Assembly (NCBI GenBank): GCA_037349105.1
Contig: JAYJMM010000120.1
Location: 6,638,001 to 6,702,000 of the forward strand
DNA from: Limnomonas spitsbergensis
Taxonomy: Eukaryota > Chlorophyta > Chlorophyceae > Chlamydomonadales
Length of the DNA stretch: 64,000 nucleotides
Direction of reading: 5' to 3'
Below are positions 1 through 12,224 of this stretch, piece by piece (within the stretch, counting starts at the first letter, position 1; each line of letters starts with the position of its first letter). Under the pieces are notes generated by a model. It searched no databases. It saw only the letters and a program-made list of their open reading frames with translations, and was not told the DNA's origin. Position numbers and translations under genes: made by a program.

Positions 1-58
1 GAAACCCAGGAAACGCAAGGCATGCAACTGCGTAATTCTAATAATAAATAGGTATTAA

Positions 59-3000
59 ATGAATTATTGCTTCGGTAGCACACGTTTGGAGCACAAGAGT
101 CATCGCGGACTATGCGCTCGGAAATGCTGGGCATCAAAACCGCAGGGGACGAAGCGTGCCCTCATTCGCAGGTCCGCATTGCTGCCAGAGAAATCCAAGT
201 CACCTAACCCGCCCCCTTCGGCATCCACCGACCTCTCTGTCATCTACGATCGCCTTCAGTCGGTAGGCGGCTTACAGCCACGCACTAGGGCATGAGGGTC
301 TCAGCAGGAATATTACTCAATACTTTCCATTCTGGGAGAAATAATGCCAGCATCTCTTCATTTCATTACCTGTACATTAAGGATGTGGCATGCATGCATG
401 CCATTTGTACTGCTAAATCCATTCCATGCCAGCTGCAAGACAACAGAAACCATGCATGTCACAGATAGCTCATCCTAAGAAAATCACCGTTTCAAAATAC
501 ACAGCGGTGTAATTCATCTACGCGGCCGCGGGGGCCTTCTGCAGCATGCCCTACTGCTCGGGCCACCGACCATTATCCGATGAAGGACTGGCACCAATGT
601 GTGCCCTGTGGTGGCCGCCCGGCAGTGTCCTGAAAGGCAATCTCACACTTACTAACATAGAGACCGCTGACCGAGAGCTGCTGGTTAAAGACATGCTTCA
701 ACGTTTGCATGTGTGCATGTCTGCATTCATGCAGCTCACGTTGCCTTACTGGACTTCCTCTGAGGAGGGCAGCTCCGACAGGAAGTGGAAGCTGGCAGGT
801 GTTGTGGGTTTGACGTTGGCAACAACAGGCGTCAGGTGTGCTCCCCGCCCTCAAATCGCTCCAATAGACTCTGTTGGACATCCCAGTGACACCAGCTGGC
901 ACGTGAAGGCCTTGTGCGGTGTTGAAAATGGGAAGCACTTAAAGCAAGCATGCAAGTATGCCAGGCGGACTGAATGCCAGAGGTAGACTCACCAGTCACC
1001 AAATGGATAGCACATTTTTTCCAGTCATGTGCTTCTGCATGGGGAACTTGAAAGGAAAAAAATCATAGGGCACCCAACTTACCAACCAAGCGTTTGTCCT
1101 CATCAGGAATTTAGAGCTACCGAACAAACAAATGAGGGCCTAACACCTGCCTACCTTTGTGCTCCTGGATGGTGTTCACTCTCTGCACTCCGCCTGCCCC
1201 TTTTCCCTTCGGCCTCCCCCATCCCGTTTCCCAAAGCCTCCCCCCCCTTCTTTCCTCTATTCTACTAATTCACACTGCTTGGCCAGTTGAAAAGGCTACA
1301 GTGTGGATGCGCAGGCTTCGCTGTAACAGCTACTGCCCCCACCCCCCTCTGGTGCCCCCAGCGTCCTCTTCAGCTACCTGGGCCGCGATTTCTTCAACGC
1401 CTTGAGCGAAAAGAACGCGGAGGCTTTCACCACTCAGCTGATTTGGTACCTCGGTGCATTCGTTGTGGGCATCCCAGTGTTTGTGTTCAAAGATTATTAC
1501 CAGGTACTGATGAAGGAGGGTGGGCGGCGCTGGGAACAGCACGATTTGTTCCAGGAAGTTTCCCCGCTGCAATTCAGCAACATCACGTTGGGGTGCAGCT
1601 AGTCCTGCTGCTTGGGTCACCGGCGGTTGTCCGGGTCAGGTTCGGCACCCATCGGTCACCTTATACGTTTGGTGCGCCACATAAAAAAACTGGACAACGG
1701 GGGGGATGGGGACTGAGATGTGAAAGGGCGTAGGAGTAGGAAGGGAAAGTGGGGAGGAAAGGGAAGTAAGAGTTAGGCTATGGAGTGAGCGACAAGCCCA
1801 TGTGAATGGGATGCAAGCTACTGGATGCTTAAGACTTGCCAGGTGTTTGCTGCACCTTGCCAGCTTGCCCCTTAGCCATGTAGGCCCCTTAGCCATGTAG
1901 GCCCCTTAGCCATGTAGGCCCCTTAGCCATGTAGGCCCCTTAGCCATGTAGGCCCCTTAGCCATGTAGGCCCCTTAGCCATGTAGGCCCCTTAGCCATGT
2001 AGGCCCCTTAGCCATGTAGGCCCCTTAGCCATGTAGGCCCCTTAGCCATGTGGGCCTCTTAGCCATGTGGGCCCCTTAGCCATGTAGGCCTCTTAGCCAT
2101 GTAGGCCCCTTAGCCATGTAGGCCCCTTAGCCATGTAGGCCTCTTAGCCATGTAGGCCCCTTAGCCATGTAGGCCCCTTAGCCATGTAGGCCCCTTAGCC
2201 ATGTAGGCCCCTTAGCCATGTAGGCCCCTTAGCCATGTGGGCCCCTTAGCCATGTAGGCCCCTTAGCCATGTAGGCCTCTTAGCCATGTAGGCCCCTTAG
2301 CCATGTAGGCCCCTTAGCCATGTAGGCCCCTTAGCCATGTAGGCCCCTTAGCCATGTAGGCCCCTTAGCCATGTAGGCCCCTTAGCCATGTAGGCCCCTT
2401 AGCCATGTAGGCCCCTTAGCCATGTAGGCCCCTTAGCCATGTAGGCCCCTTAGCCATGTAGGCCCCTTAGCCGTGTAGGCCCCTTAGCCATGTAGGCCCC
2501 TTAGCCATGTAGGCCTCTTAGCGATGTAGGCCCCTTAGCCATGTAGGCCCCTTAGCCATGTAGGCCCCTTAGCCATGTAGGCCCCTTAGCCATGTAGGCC
2601 TCTTAGCCATGTAGGCCCCTTAGCCATGTAGGCCCCTTAGTCATGTAGGCCCCTGAGCCATGTAGGCCCCTTAGCCATGTAGGCCCCTTAGCTATGTAGG
2701 CCTCTTAGCCATGTAGGCCCCTTAGCCATGTAGGCCCCTTAGCCATGTAGGCCTCTTAGCCATGTAGGATCCTTATCCATGTAGGTCCCTTAGCCATGTA
2801 GGCCCCTTAGCCATGTAGGCCCCTTAGCCATGTAGGCCCCTTAGCCATGTACGCCCCTTAGCCATGTAGGCCCCTGAGCCATGTAGGCCCCTGAGCCATG
2901 TAGGCCCCTTAGCCATGTAGGCCCCTGAGCCATGTAGGCCCCTGAGCCATGTAGGCCCCTGAGCCATGTAGGCCCCTGAGCCATGTAGGCCTCTTAGCCA

Positions 3001-6000
3001 TGTAGCAGGCGTGACTGAAGCGCCCTTCATTTGCATGCTCCTCAGTCAGATCCCTAAGAGCATCTCAGTCAACCGATCGGGCTTCGAATACGGCAAAGAA
3101 ACATAGTATCATATGCTAACCCACATCCTCACTATACGTTTAATGCATAATTCTGCGCGAACCTCAATGCGTATAACGGAACTTACAAACTCTTGTGCAG
3201 GATCTGCTTCGAAACCTATGAACTCGTAAACCCTACACCCTTCATCCCTAAGCTATGAACCTGGAACCCTTCAAAACATACCCTCGACGCAGGGCAAGCT
3301 GTCGCTAGAGTGGCGTCAGTGGATGACACAGACTTTGCTGCAGGATTACTTCACAGACCGCACCTTCTACCAGCTGCAGGCAGCGGCAGGTCGGGGAGGC
3401 AAGGTGGGGATGAAGACATGAAGTGCTGAAGCCCTTAGCCCTTGGCCCGAAATCCTTAGCCCTGAACCTTAAATGCTCTCCACCAGCTGGAGGCAGCTGT
3501 GGACTCGGGAGTCGAGGTGGGAATTGAACCCGTGACCTCTGTCCCCAAAGCAGGAAAGCTTAGCATGAACCCTATGCACCTTAATCCAGCTGCAGGCAGC
3601 GGCATGACAGGGAGACTAGGTGGGGCTTTGCGCTCATCCCCTTAACCCCAACCCTTCAGTGTTAACCCCGACTGTTTGTGCTGCTCCTCCTGCGTTCGCT
3701 GCTTCTGTTGATGCCTCTGCTCCAGCTGCTGCTGATGATGATGACAGTGATACCTGCTGCTGCTGCTGCTGCTGCTGCTGTCATTGACACTGCCGCCTCC
3801 GCTGCCACTGCTGCTGCTGCTGCTGCTGCTGCTGCCTCCGTAATTGACACTGATGCCCATGCTGCTCCTTCTGTTGTCGCTGAGAGCAGGATGGTGTCGA
3901 CAACCCCGACCAGCGCATCTCCTCGGACGTTGGAGCGTTCACCGACACGGCTCTTGCTCTGTCTCTGACTCTTCTCAACGCGTTCGTGGACCTGCTCAGC
4001 TTCAGCGGGATCCTGTTCAGCATTTACCCTCCGCTGTTCGCCGCGCTGCTGGCCTACTCGATCGGAGGAACCGCGGTCTCGCTTGCTCTGGGCAAGGTGG
4101 GGCATCGGTCGCTCAATGGCCGGGGGTGGTGGGGAGGGGGGGGTGCCCAAGGTTTCACTAGCTTAACAATTTTCTTGCAACAGCAGCATGTCTCACTCAA
4201 GTTGGAACATCACACACTACTGGTGGTAGCTATTGTACTATATCCATGATATATATGTATATTTAACATCGGCAGGGCATGCCAAGTATATTGCCAATGC
4301 CTACACACTACACATCACGTATTACACTAACACTCATTGCATCACACTGTACTCATCCCACATCCTACCTCATGCTTTGGTGGTGCCATGCACCATTCTC
4401 CAGTCTTTGCACTTCTGCTCCTAACAAATTGTACCACAGGGCCCGTCACTGATCGGGCATCACTCTTCACTACTCTCATGTCCTACACCAGTCGCCAGTG
4501 GCCACGCTCCATTACCCGCATATGTCATCTCACAAATTGGCAGCATTGCACAGTGCACATCATTCATCACACATGAATGACATGATGACATGATACCATC
4601 ACTCCTCACTCTTCTTCACTTTTATCTCATGCAGAACCTGGTGACGCTCAACTTCGACCAGGAGGCTCGCGAGGCTGACCTCAGGTGTGGAAATGTTCAA
4701 ACATAAAAGCCAGGTTGAGGGTCCAATCTCGTACAAAGCAATGGGTGCGGAAATACGTCAGCCAAATTTAGGGTTCAACCTGGTACGAGGCTTAAGGTGT
4801 GAGAAGTTAGGCGTCAGGTTCTAGGTTCAATCTGGTATCACATTGCGGTGCTGTTTGAGTGTAATGACAATTCAGCATCAGTTTTTCCCCCAGGTTGCCT
4901 CAGATATAATCCAGCTAAATGATACCCTACGGCTGTGGGGGCTTGGTGCAGCAAGACCAGTCGCTTGGGCCTGCGCCCATAGGCCGATTCAGGGTTGGTC
5001 TACTTTGGCTCAGTGATGGCTGCACACGGACCTGCCAGCGACAGGCCGGTGTGCAGCCATCACTGAGGTATAGAACATGAACCTTTAACCTGAAGCCTCG
5101 GGTATAATCTGTTGACCCTCAAACCTGAACCCTCAGGCATAATATATGAACCCTTAAACCTGAACCCTCAAATATATAATCTGTCCCACAAACCTGAACC
5201 CTTAGGTAGAATATATGAACCCTTCAACCTGAGCACTCGAGTAGAATCTGTGAACCCCCAAACCTGAACCCTCAGGTACAACCTTGTGCGTGTGCGAGAG
5301 AACGCAGAGGGTGTGGCCTTCTACCGCGGAGAGGGCAGCGAGCAAGCCCTGCTTTTCAAGGTGTGTTTATGGGGGTAGAATGCCTAAGGGTGGAGGAGGC
5401 TGCGGGGGGATTCAAGTGAGGCTTGAACTGCCACCCCATGCCCAACTCCCCCCCCCCTACTTCTTGCACTCCCTCATGCCCTCCCTCCCTCTCTACCCCC
5501 CCTTCTTCATTCTTCCATTCTCTCATGCCCTCCCTCCCTCTCACCCCTCTCACTTCAACAGCGTCTTGAGGCTGTGGTCCAGAACTACATGCAGCTTCTG
5601 GTAGCTAGCCGGAACCTGGACTTCTTCACCTCCTTCTACCGCTACTGCATAGCGCTGCTGCCGGCGGCGGTGGTGGCACCGCTCTTCTTTCAGGTGGGTT
5701 GAGAATTTAGGGCTAAGGTTTGTGGCACTCCCTTCAGATGTGTTTAGGGCTGAGGGTCATGCACCGGCAGCACCGCTCTTCCTTCAGATGGAACCTGCTC
5801 AGGAGTATGGAGACTGCCGCTTGCCAGCTTCTTTGCGCTGTTTACTTCACCGTTGTTTGCTACGATTCAGCTACACCACGATCACAGCCGGTTGGACTTG
5901 GTGAGCCATGCTGCTCGTCCACATCAGCCCAGTGGTGACGGCCAGGGGCCTGCCCCGATGGTGGTCCATTGCACACTGACAGCATTACTGCTATGTGGTG

Positions 6001-9000
6001 TGGAGGTCTCTCTTGGTCAAAGTGTGGGCAACAGAGTTTGACTTAACGAGCACAAGACCCCCTTGAGGGGAGCGCAGGGTAAGCACCACTGGGCCAGTCA
6101 GGACCCAAACTTGACCAGCCTATGGCCGCTTGTCAGAGCAGCAGGGCTTGTTGCCTCATTCCCTGCTAGATGCAGGCCGTGATGTAGCTGAAATGTAGCT
6201 GAAGCACGCTTAAAGAAAGACTGAGAATCAGACAGGCTTAACCTTTATGGCACATAGCTTGAAATCCGTTTTATGTTCCATGTTTGATCTCAAGGAACAT
6301 GATTTCAAGGCTCTAATAGACCTGTGGCCTGTGGGTGCCTCTTTGACTGCATACAACTGAAAGCTGGAAAACGTTGTACAAGTCAGCTATCGGGGCTCGA
6401 CTAGCTCATCCGTTTTATCAAACCATTCTGCCCAATTGCGAAACTGCCAAATTCTTTTTTTTGCTTGTGCGCTGTATCTACTGCTCTGCCCTTGGTGGCC
6501 ATTCGGGCCTGCCTCGTGTGACGTTTGGCTTGGCTGGTGGCTTGTATTGCGCTGCGCAGCCAGGCAGGTCACAACTCCCAAGCACTGTGCTCTAGAGCTC
6601 TGACCTGCCCATCCCGACGCCTCTTCTGCAGGGCAAGATCGAGTTTGGGGTGGTGAACCAGAGCCAAAGTGCATTCGGACACATTCTGGGGGACCTGTCT
6701 CTTGTGGTCTACCAGGTATGCAAAGGACTGACGCTTGGGCCCACAGTAAGGGTGGTAGCGACCTGACATCAGTACAATATCGATCACATTACAATCAAGT
6801 CTGTGAGTGGGGTGGGAGTGCTGTCTGGGTCCCTTGTGGTCTACCAGGCATGCAAAGTACTCCCCCCCCCCCCCTCAGTATGTCTGAGTTGCAAGTGACC
6901 TCATTCCACTTGGACCTGTTTGCCTATTATTGCACTTCTCCCCGACCCCTGTGCCCATGAGCCCAAGTCCATGAACACAATTTCTACCAGCATCACCCTC
7001 TCTCGTGCCTCTTGCGACCTAATTTGCAGTGAAGCACTGCCCCCCCTCCGTATGTCTGAGTTGCAGACCCTGTTGCTGTCTTTTGCTTCAGCGCGGTGAC
7101 TGACCTGAATCCTGGGGACCCTATACTAAATATGCCGAACCCTCAACCCCGGTAGTGAATCGATATCCAGTTCTGGTTGCCAGCTGGCGTCATTGCCTTC
7201 ATTATTAAGCCTTTAGCCTGAACCCTAAACGCTGCGCCTTGAACCCCTCCTGCGACCCCATTTCCAGTTCCAGTCTCTTGCTGGCTTCAGCGCGGTGATC
7301 GACCGCTTGGGTCAGTTCCAGGAGGTCATGGCCAGACAGAAGCCGGGGGTAGGGGCCCAGGAGGACAGCCTCGACGAGCAAGGCGGAACCGCTCCACCAC
7401 AGCCGGGACCTGCCACCCCCAGCTTCGGAACCAGCGGCGCCTCCCCTGCGCTCCACGAGATGGCCGCGGCTGCTCGTGCCTTTTCTCTAGTCGGGCAGCA
7501 GCTGCGCGCGCTGGACCTGAGTTACGACGCCGGCGCGGCGGGAGGCGGAGAGGCCTGGGAGTACTCGGCGGCCAACAGAGACACGATAGAGCTGCAGTAC
7601 CTGCCGTTGGGGCTGGGGGATCAGCCGAGGCTGGCCACGCTGCAAGGCCTCACAGTGTGCACGCCCGACCGCAGCTGCAAGCTGGTCAAAGATCTAAGTC
7701 TTAAGGTAGGTGCTGATCTGCCGCAGTGCGTATTGGAAGCAGGACTGTGCCGATCACGGGCCTTACGGTTGCTGAATTACGCTGCTGACGTTTCAGGCGC
7801 TGTAATTTCAAGGCAAATTCAGCTACTTTCTCCAGTAAGAGACCGATATTACTTGCATGATTTATGAATTAAGGCGCAATTGCACAGCACTGATTTAAAG
7901 GGGTGCTTCAGCTAAATTCCTGCTACGTCGTGGCCTTCGGCCGCAGGGCCTACATGCAGCAAAAACCCTGTGGTGGCCTTTCGGGCCTGCTTCGTGTGAC
8001 GTTTGGCTTGGCTGGCGGCTTGTATTGTGCTGCCCAGCCAGCGTAGATGCAGTAAAAGCCTGTCTGCTTGGGCCACCAGGGTTGGGTCCGGATCGCGGCC
8101 CAGGTTTGGCCTCCCAGGCAGGGGCCTGCCGGAGGCAACTTTTTATGTGCACCAAAATATGCACTGGCAGAAATTAGGCCCGCAGCTTCAGGGTTTCCGG
8201 AGTTGTAAAACATGTTTTTGTGTACAAGTCCAGGATCCAGTATGCCTATTGCCTTTAGTGTGAAACAATGTGGGGTTTTTAGAGGGACACCCTATACCCT
8301 AGTACTGCAATCTTTGCCCGAAACCCTTGGCAGATCAAGCCCGGACAGTCGTTGCTGATCATGGGCCCATCCGGTGCCGGCAAGACCAGCATCATGAGGG
8401 CGCTGGCGGGTCTGTGGCGCGTTGGATCGGGACGCATCGCCCTGCACGTGGAGGAGCGTGATGTCATGTTCCTCCCTCAGCGACCGTACATGGTCGTCGG
8501 CTCCATGAGAGACCAGCTGCTATATCCTAAATGGTGGGGGGGGGGAGGGTTACACAAATACCCTTGACCGTTAGGGAGCAGCTGCTTAACCCCAAATGGT
8601 GAGAGTTTGGGGTTTTATGAAGACATTAGACCCTGAGGGCGCAGCTGCCATGGGGTGGGGTTGGAACAAAAACCCTTTATTTCTAGGTGGTTGCTGCTTT
8701 ACCCCAAATGGTGAGAAGTTGTTTTTCCTTTTAAGACCCTGGACCCTGAGGGTGCAGCTGGTATATACCCAACTTTGGGGTTTGTTAATAAATAAATAAT
8801 TAAACCTGAAAGCGCAGCTGCTATGCCCCATGTAGCAGGAGTTGCTGCACCTGACCCCCTCGGCCATAGGCCGTTATGTAGCTGACTTGTAGCTGAAACA
8901 CCCGAAAATAAAGAAACAGCGCCCCTGCCCCCCTGCCCACCGTCAGATGACCTGCCCTGTTTTTTGTTCACAGGCAGGCCCAGGGCGGAGCCTCCACCTC

Positions 9001-10296
9001 TGGAGAGACCCTGCCGACAGAGGAGCAGATTGTGAAGGTGCTCAAGACAGTGCGGCTTGACACGGTGCTGTCGAGATACATAAGCAGAGCAGGCGAGGGA
9101 GACTGGGGGGGGGATTCAGCATTGCGTGTGGGTGGGGGTGGGGGTATGAAACTGGCAAAACTGACAAATTTGAATCCGTCTCTACCCGTGCGGCATGAAA
9201 GCATCCCTTGGTCACGCCCGTCCTTATATACTTTCTGATACCGGTTTGTACCTTGGCGCTTTGGAGCATGAAGCGCATCTCGGATGCCGTCTTTGTTTCA
9301 TGTGCACCCGACCACTATTGGTCCGACGTGGACCTCACCATGTCCAGCATATGGCCGGTAGTCTGCAGGACTGGGCAGGGCATGCTGCACCAGGCCCTCA
9401 TGGACGTAGGCCGTGATGTAGCAGAACTGCAGCTTTTAAGTACTCCAATACAAAAAGTGCTAGGATGACCCAGCTGGCGCCTTCATGGGCAGGAAGCAGA
9501 AACTTGGTGATTATTGAACGCCTACCGGAGCTTAAGAAACCTGGACCGCTGCAGTATGACCTCGGCCGTTGGCTTCCCTTGCGGTCAACCCTCAACCCTC
9601 AACCCTAAGCCCAGATTCAAATTTCAAACTCTGCCCAGGGGGTGATGGTAGCGGAAGCAACAGCAGCAGCTGCGGCCTGGACGCCGTCGTAGACTGGTCC
9701 TCAAGCCTCTCGGTGGGTGAGCAGCAGCGCATGGCGTGGGCACGGCTGTTGCTGGCAAAGCCCAAGCTTGCGCTGTTGGACGAGGCAACTTCGGCGCTGG
9801 ACGAAGACACGGAGGAGGCGCTGTATGAGGTGCGGTTTGTATCTCAAATTTACGGTGTTTGAAGCGGTGTTTATCTATTGCGTGACGCACCTACATGTCA
9901 GCTATACTCTGGCCTCTGGCTGGAGGGCCTATTTGTGGCCAGCCATGCTTCTTTCGCCACGAGTCGTAGGCCGGCCCAAGCTTGGTCCCCATCCGGTATT
10001 TCGTGGCCGAGGGGCGGCCTGCCGAGGCTGGACTTCTTACAGCAAACAAAATAAGCACTGCTTGCGTCAAGACACTGGTGTGATGTGTGTGCTCACATTC
10101 TGACGCGCAGATCCTGGAGGAGTCTGGCATCACCTACATCAGCATTGGGCACCGGCCGTCACTAAAGCCCTTCCATCGTCAGCTGCTCAAGATTAGCCCC
10201 AAGGCCTCGGGAAAAGCTGGCAGCAAGGTGTCCCCGCTCTCTGAGGGTGCTTGGGAGCTGAAATCAGTAGTGCCACCAGTGTACCGCATGATGTAG
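59..10296 (+). CDS. ABCD2: Chloroplast ABC transporter, ABCD2 type (half-transporter, 14 exons)
   Basis: Exons: 59-262, 735-835, 1362-1503, 3293-3389, 3885-4096, 4635-4684, 5276-5360, 5562-5693, 6632-6715, 7268-7705, 8334-8533, 8974-9092, 9639-9829, 10111-10296. They join to 2241 nt (746 residues) with consistent phases. Residues 1-68 are rich in Arg, Lys and Ser and look like a plastid transit peptide. The membrane domain follows, with family landmarks such as [25 protein letters not shown] and [15 protein letters not shown]. The ATPase domain has Walker [10 protein letters not shown] (about 526-534), Q-loop LPQRPYM, signature SVGEQQR, Walker [14 protein letters not shown] and H-loop SIGHR. 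Order and spacing match plant chloroplast ABCD2 and bacterial SbmA/BacA-like half-transporters, which dimerise; the substrate cannot be read. Uncertain points are the start of exon 5 (3885 chosen for phase), the exon 12 donor (a GC dinucleotide at 9093), and exon 1, placed by phase and composition only. Introns are packed with repeats. Confidence 0.9.
1866..3005. repeat. 17-bp minisatellite, about 67 copies, in ABCD2 intron 3
   Basis: About 1.14 kb of head-to-tail copies of taggccccttagccatg fill most of the intron between exons 3 and 4. Variants (cctctt, cctgag, cgatg, gtggg) are clustered rather than random; cctgag units concentrate at 2870-2990, suggesting local re-amplification. Because 17 is not a multiple of 3, three units make a 17-residue peptide period on the minus strand, which produces spurious open frames. 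No transcript or product is implied. Confidence 0.97.
3752..3837. repeat. CTG/CAG trinucleotide runs upstream of ABCD2 exon 5
   Basis: Two blocks of ctg repeats (about 9 and 8 units) are separated by a less regular gct/gcc-rich stretch, ending about 45 nt before the chosen acceptor of exon 5. Six-frame translation gives poly-Ala, poly-Leu, poly-Gln or poly-Ser artefacts. The phase of the flanking exons excludes it as coding. Confidence 0.9.
5009..5067. other. Near-perfect inverted repeat (hairpin) in ABCD2 intron 6
   Basis: The arm starting ctcagtgatggctgcacac pairs with an arm ending gtgtgcagccatcactgag. The pairing extends through most of 26 bp around a loop of about 7 nt. It sits between exons 6 and 7, in sense orientation within the intron. 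It could be a remnant of a foldback element or an intronic small-RNA precursor; nothing else supports either. Confidence 0.8.
6494..6563. repeat. Dispersed repeat, copy 1 of 2 (ABCD2 intron 8-9)
   Basis: About 70 bp closely matches 7971-8041 in the same orientation, sharing the core gtgtgacgtttggcttggct with a few substitutions. Both copies are in introns of the same gene but separated by two exons, so this is a dispersed element or segmental copy rather than a tandem repeat. No terminal structure was seen. Confidence 0.85.
7971..8041. repeat. Dispersed repeat, copy 2 of 2 (ABCD2 intron 10-11)
   Basis: Partner of 6494-6563. The flanking sequence (gtggccttcgggc-like words, cttgggccaccag) recurs loosely at 9900-10040 and 54790-54840, suggesting a larger degraded family with ill-defined ends. 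Confidence 0.8.
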
Positions 10297-12224
10297 GCGC
10301 TGCGGTACTTAATAATGTTCCACCTCTGGACCCTGCTGAAAAAGGCTCGGCAGTGTGGGCGTCCAATGGTCAAGTTGGAAAGGATTCCTGGCGGTTGTGT
10401 CTCCTCCCGACCTCTTTCCTGCCTCTTGTGATGTGTATGACATGACGCCGCTGGGCCATGCTGAAAAGGCTCGTGAGTGCCGCGTGATGTGCGTGTATGG
10501 TGCCGCTGGTGTGTATGATGATGTAGGTTGTATGAAGGTTGCATTTAGGCCTGGGGGATCTCGTAACCTCCCCCTAGGGCCATTTGTGAGGATTACTCTT
10601 TCAGGGCTGGCATACAGGATGTTGCTGGCAGTTTGTCAAGTCAGGTGGCCCTGTCCTCTTAACCGTAATCTGGGATCTGTGTGCCCTGAAATCCCACCCC
10701 AATGTCGATGGGCTTTTGCGCCCTCCGTTGTAGATGCGCTTCCCTGACATATGGAGGGATTGTGGAGATGAGGAATGCTTCACAGGGTGGGGATTTTGTG
10801 TGTGTGTGATGAGTCGTGTCTTGAGAGATCAAGACAATAAATTGAGTGTTTTGTTTTGTTGTGTCGATTCAAATAAAGCTGTGTGTCTACGGACTAGCCA
10901 GCAGTGAGTGGCAGTTGTGAGGAAGTCCCTGCTTCCACTGGAACAAGTGATGGCGGGTTTTCCAAACTGTGAGAAGGCTTAATTGTTTTTCCGTGAAGCC
11001 ATTTGCTCAAATTGCAATTTGAATATAGCATGTTCCTCCAGGTGCCAAAAGTGTGCCGCATTGTAATGAGCGCTCTGGCACTTTGCCTGAGTGACCCGTT
11101 GTGGTGGGATTGTTGCCATAGTTGTAGTGAGCGGCATACATGCGCCACATCCGTCCTAGTAGGGGGTGCTGCTGGGTAAAGTTATGTGGTTAAACGTCTG
11201 CGAATGCTGCGAACTTACAGCAGCTGCCGCACATTGCTTGTTGTCCTCCTGCCCGATATGTGCCCTGCCTTGTACAGTTTTCTGCCTGTTTGGCAGCATC
11301 CGATGTTCCTTGTATTTCTGCCAATCTGCAGCACCTGCCATAGGGCGCCATGCACTGTTTGCTGTCTTTTTGCTTGTTGAACAATATCTGCGGTGTGCTG
11401 CTTGGCTATCTTGCTAGGAAGCCTGTCATTGCAACACGATTACACGACCCGTCCATGTATGAGTTACATTTATTTTGAGAAGGGCCCAGAGCAAGGTGTA
11501 ACGTCACGGGCATGCATGACAGCATGAGTTGACTCACTACCAAATATTTCGTGTTTCGTTCGTCGATTACCTTGTGTCACTTCTTACTGAGCCATTCAAC
11601 TGTTTACGAATCTGCGATACCGCTTGAGTAAGATTGCAGTCCAGACCCATTGCATGTTAAGAACAGTGCATACCCGCTGGGCCCTGCTGAACGCTCGGCC
11701 ACGTGGGGCTGGTAGGGAATGACTAGGCTCAATTCCAGGTACCATGCACAGCCTGGGCCATGGTGCAGCCATGCCATCCTCCTATGTGAGGGGGCAAGAA
11801 CATGGAACCCACTGCATGTGACGTTCGCACTTCGCTTGGCATGTTCTGAAAAATTGCACATGATCTCATAAGGCAAGTGCTAACACAGCCTCTTGCCTGA
11901 TATATATGAATATATTAAGGATAGTGTATACCGGTAACTGCTGGGCCACATACAAATCTGTGACGACTACTACTACACTCCTGCCCAAAGCCCTCATCAT
12001 CATTGGTGTCGCGCAGAGCCACGATTCTCCCTGTTAAATATAATTTGGGGAAAGTCATGCGGGGCAATCGGCCAGACTGAAGGTGATTATATGGATATGC
12101 AGTATTGAAGCCCAGTCCATCCAGACAAGCCGCTTCTCAAGGTGGCACCCAGAGTCTGGAAGTAATGGACCCCAGGAGACAACTAGACACCCAGCATGAC
12201 AGGATCGTAGGCAGCAACTCTAAA
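10297..12224. other. Intergenic, between convergent ABCD2 and coatomer delta genes
   Basis: This stretch holds the 3' untranslated region of ABCD2 (a tgtg-rich tract with aataaa at about 10837 and aaataaag at about 10870) and the downstream region of the coatomer gene. It contains one copy of dispersed repeat B at 11640-11800. The open frames here are short, lack family resemblance and lie in unrelated frames. I see no gene. Confidence 0.6.
11640..11800 (-). repeat. Dispersed repeat B (minus orientation)
   Basis: The reverse complement matches 58740-58880 and part of 47775-47910. Shared words are cccaggctgtgcatggta, ggccgagcgttcagcaggg and cccagcgggtatg. The gcc-cgagc-agcagggccc core also resembles the 3' ends of the non-LTR elements in this window, so B may share a 3' tail with them. 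Confidence 0.8.

Noticed and set aside
573..986. Minus-strand 121-codon frame and the full 146-codon plus frame
   Set aside because: Only 735-835 of the plus frame is conserved (ABCD2 exon 2); the rest is intron and the minus frame is a shadow.
1866..3005. CRISPR-like array
   Set aside because: Units are contiguous 17-bp copies with no spacers, inside a eukaryotic intron.
3642..4150. Poly-Ser/poly-Gln/poly-Ala proteins on either strand
   Set aside because: Products of the CTG/CAG tract; the real coding content here is ABCD2 exon 5 on the plus strand.
11156..11417. Cys-rich small proteins on both strands
   Set aside because: No conserved pattern, no splice or expression context, and overlapping frames on both strands; probably chance.
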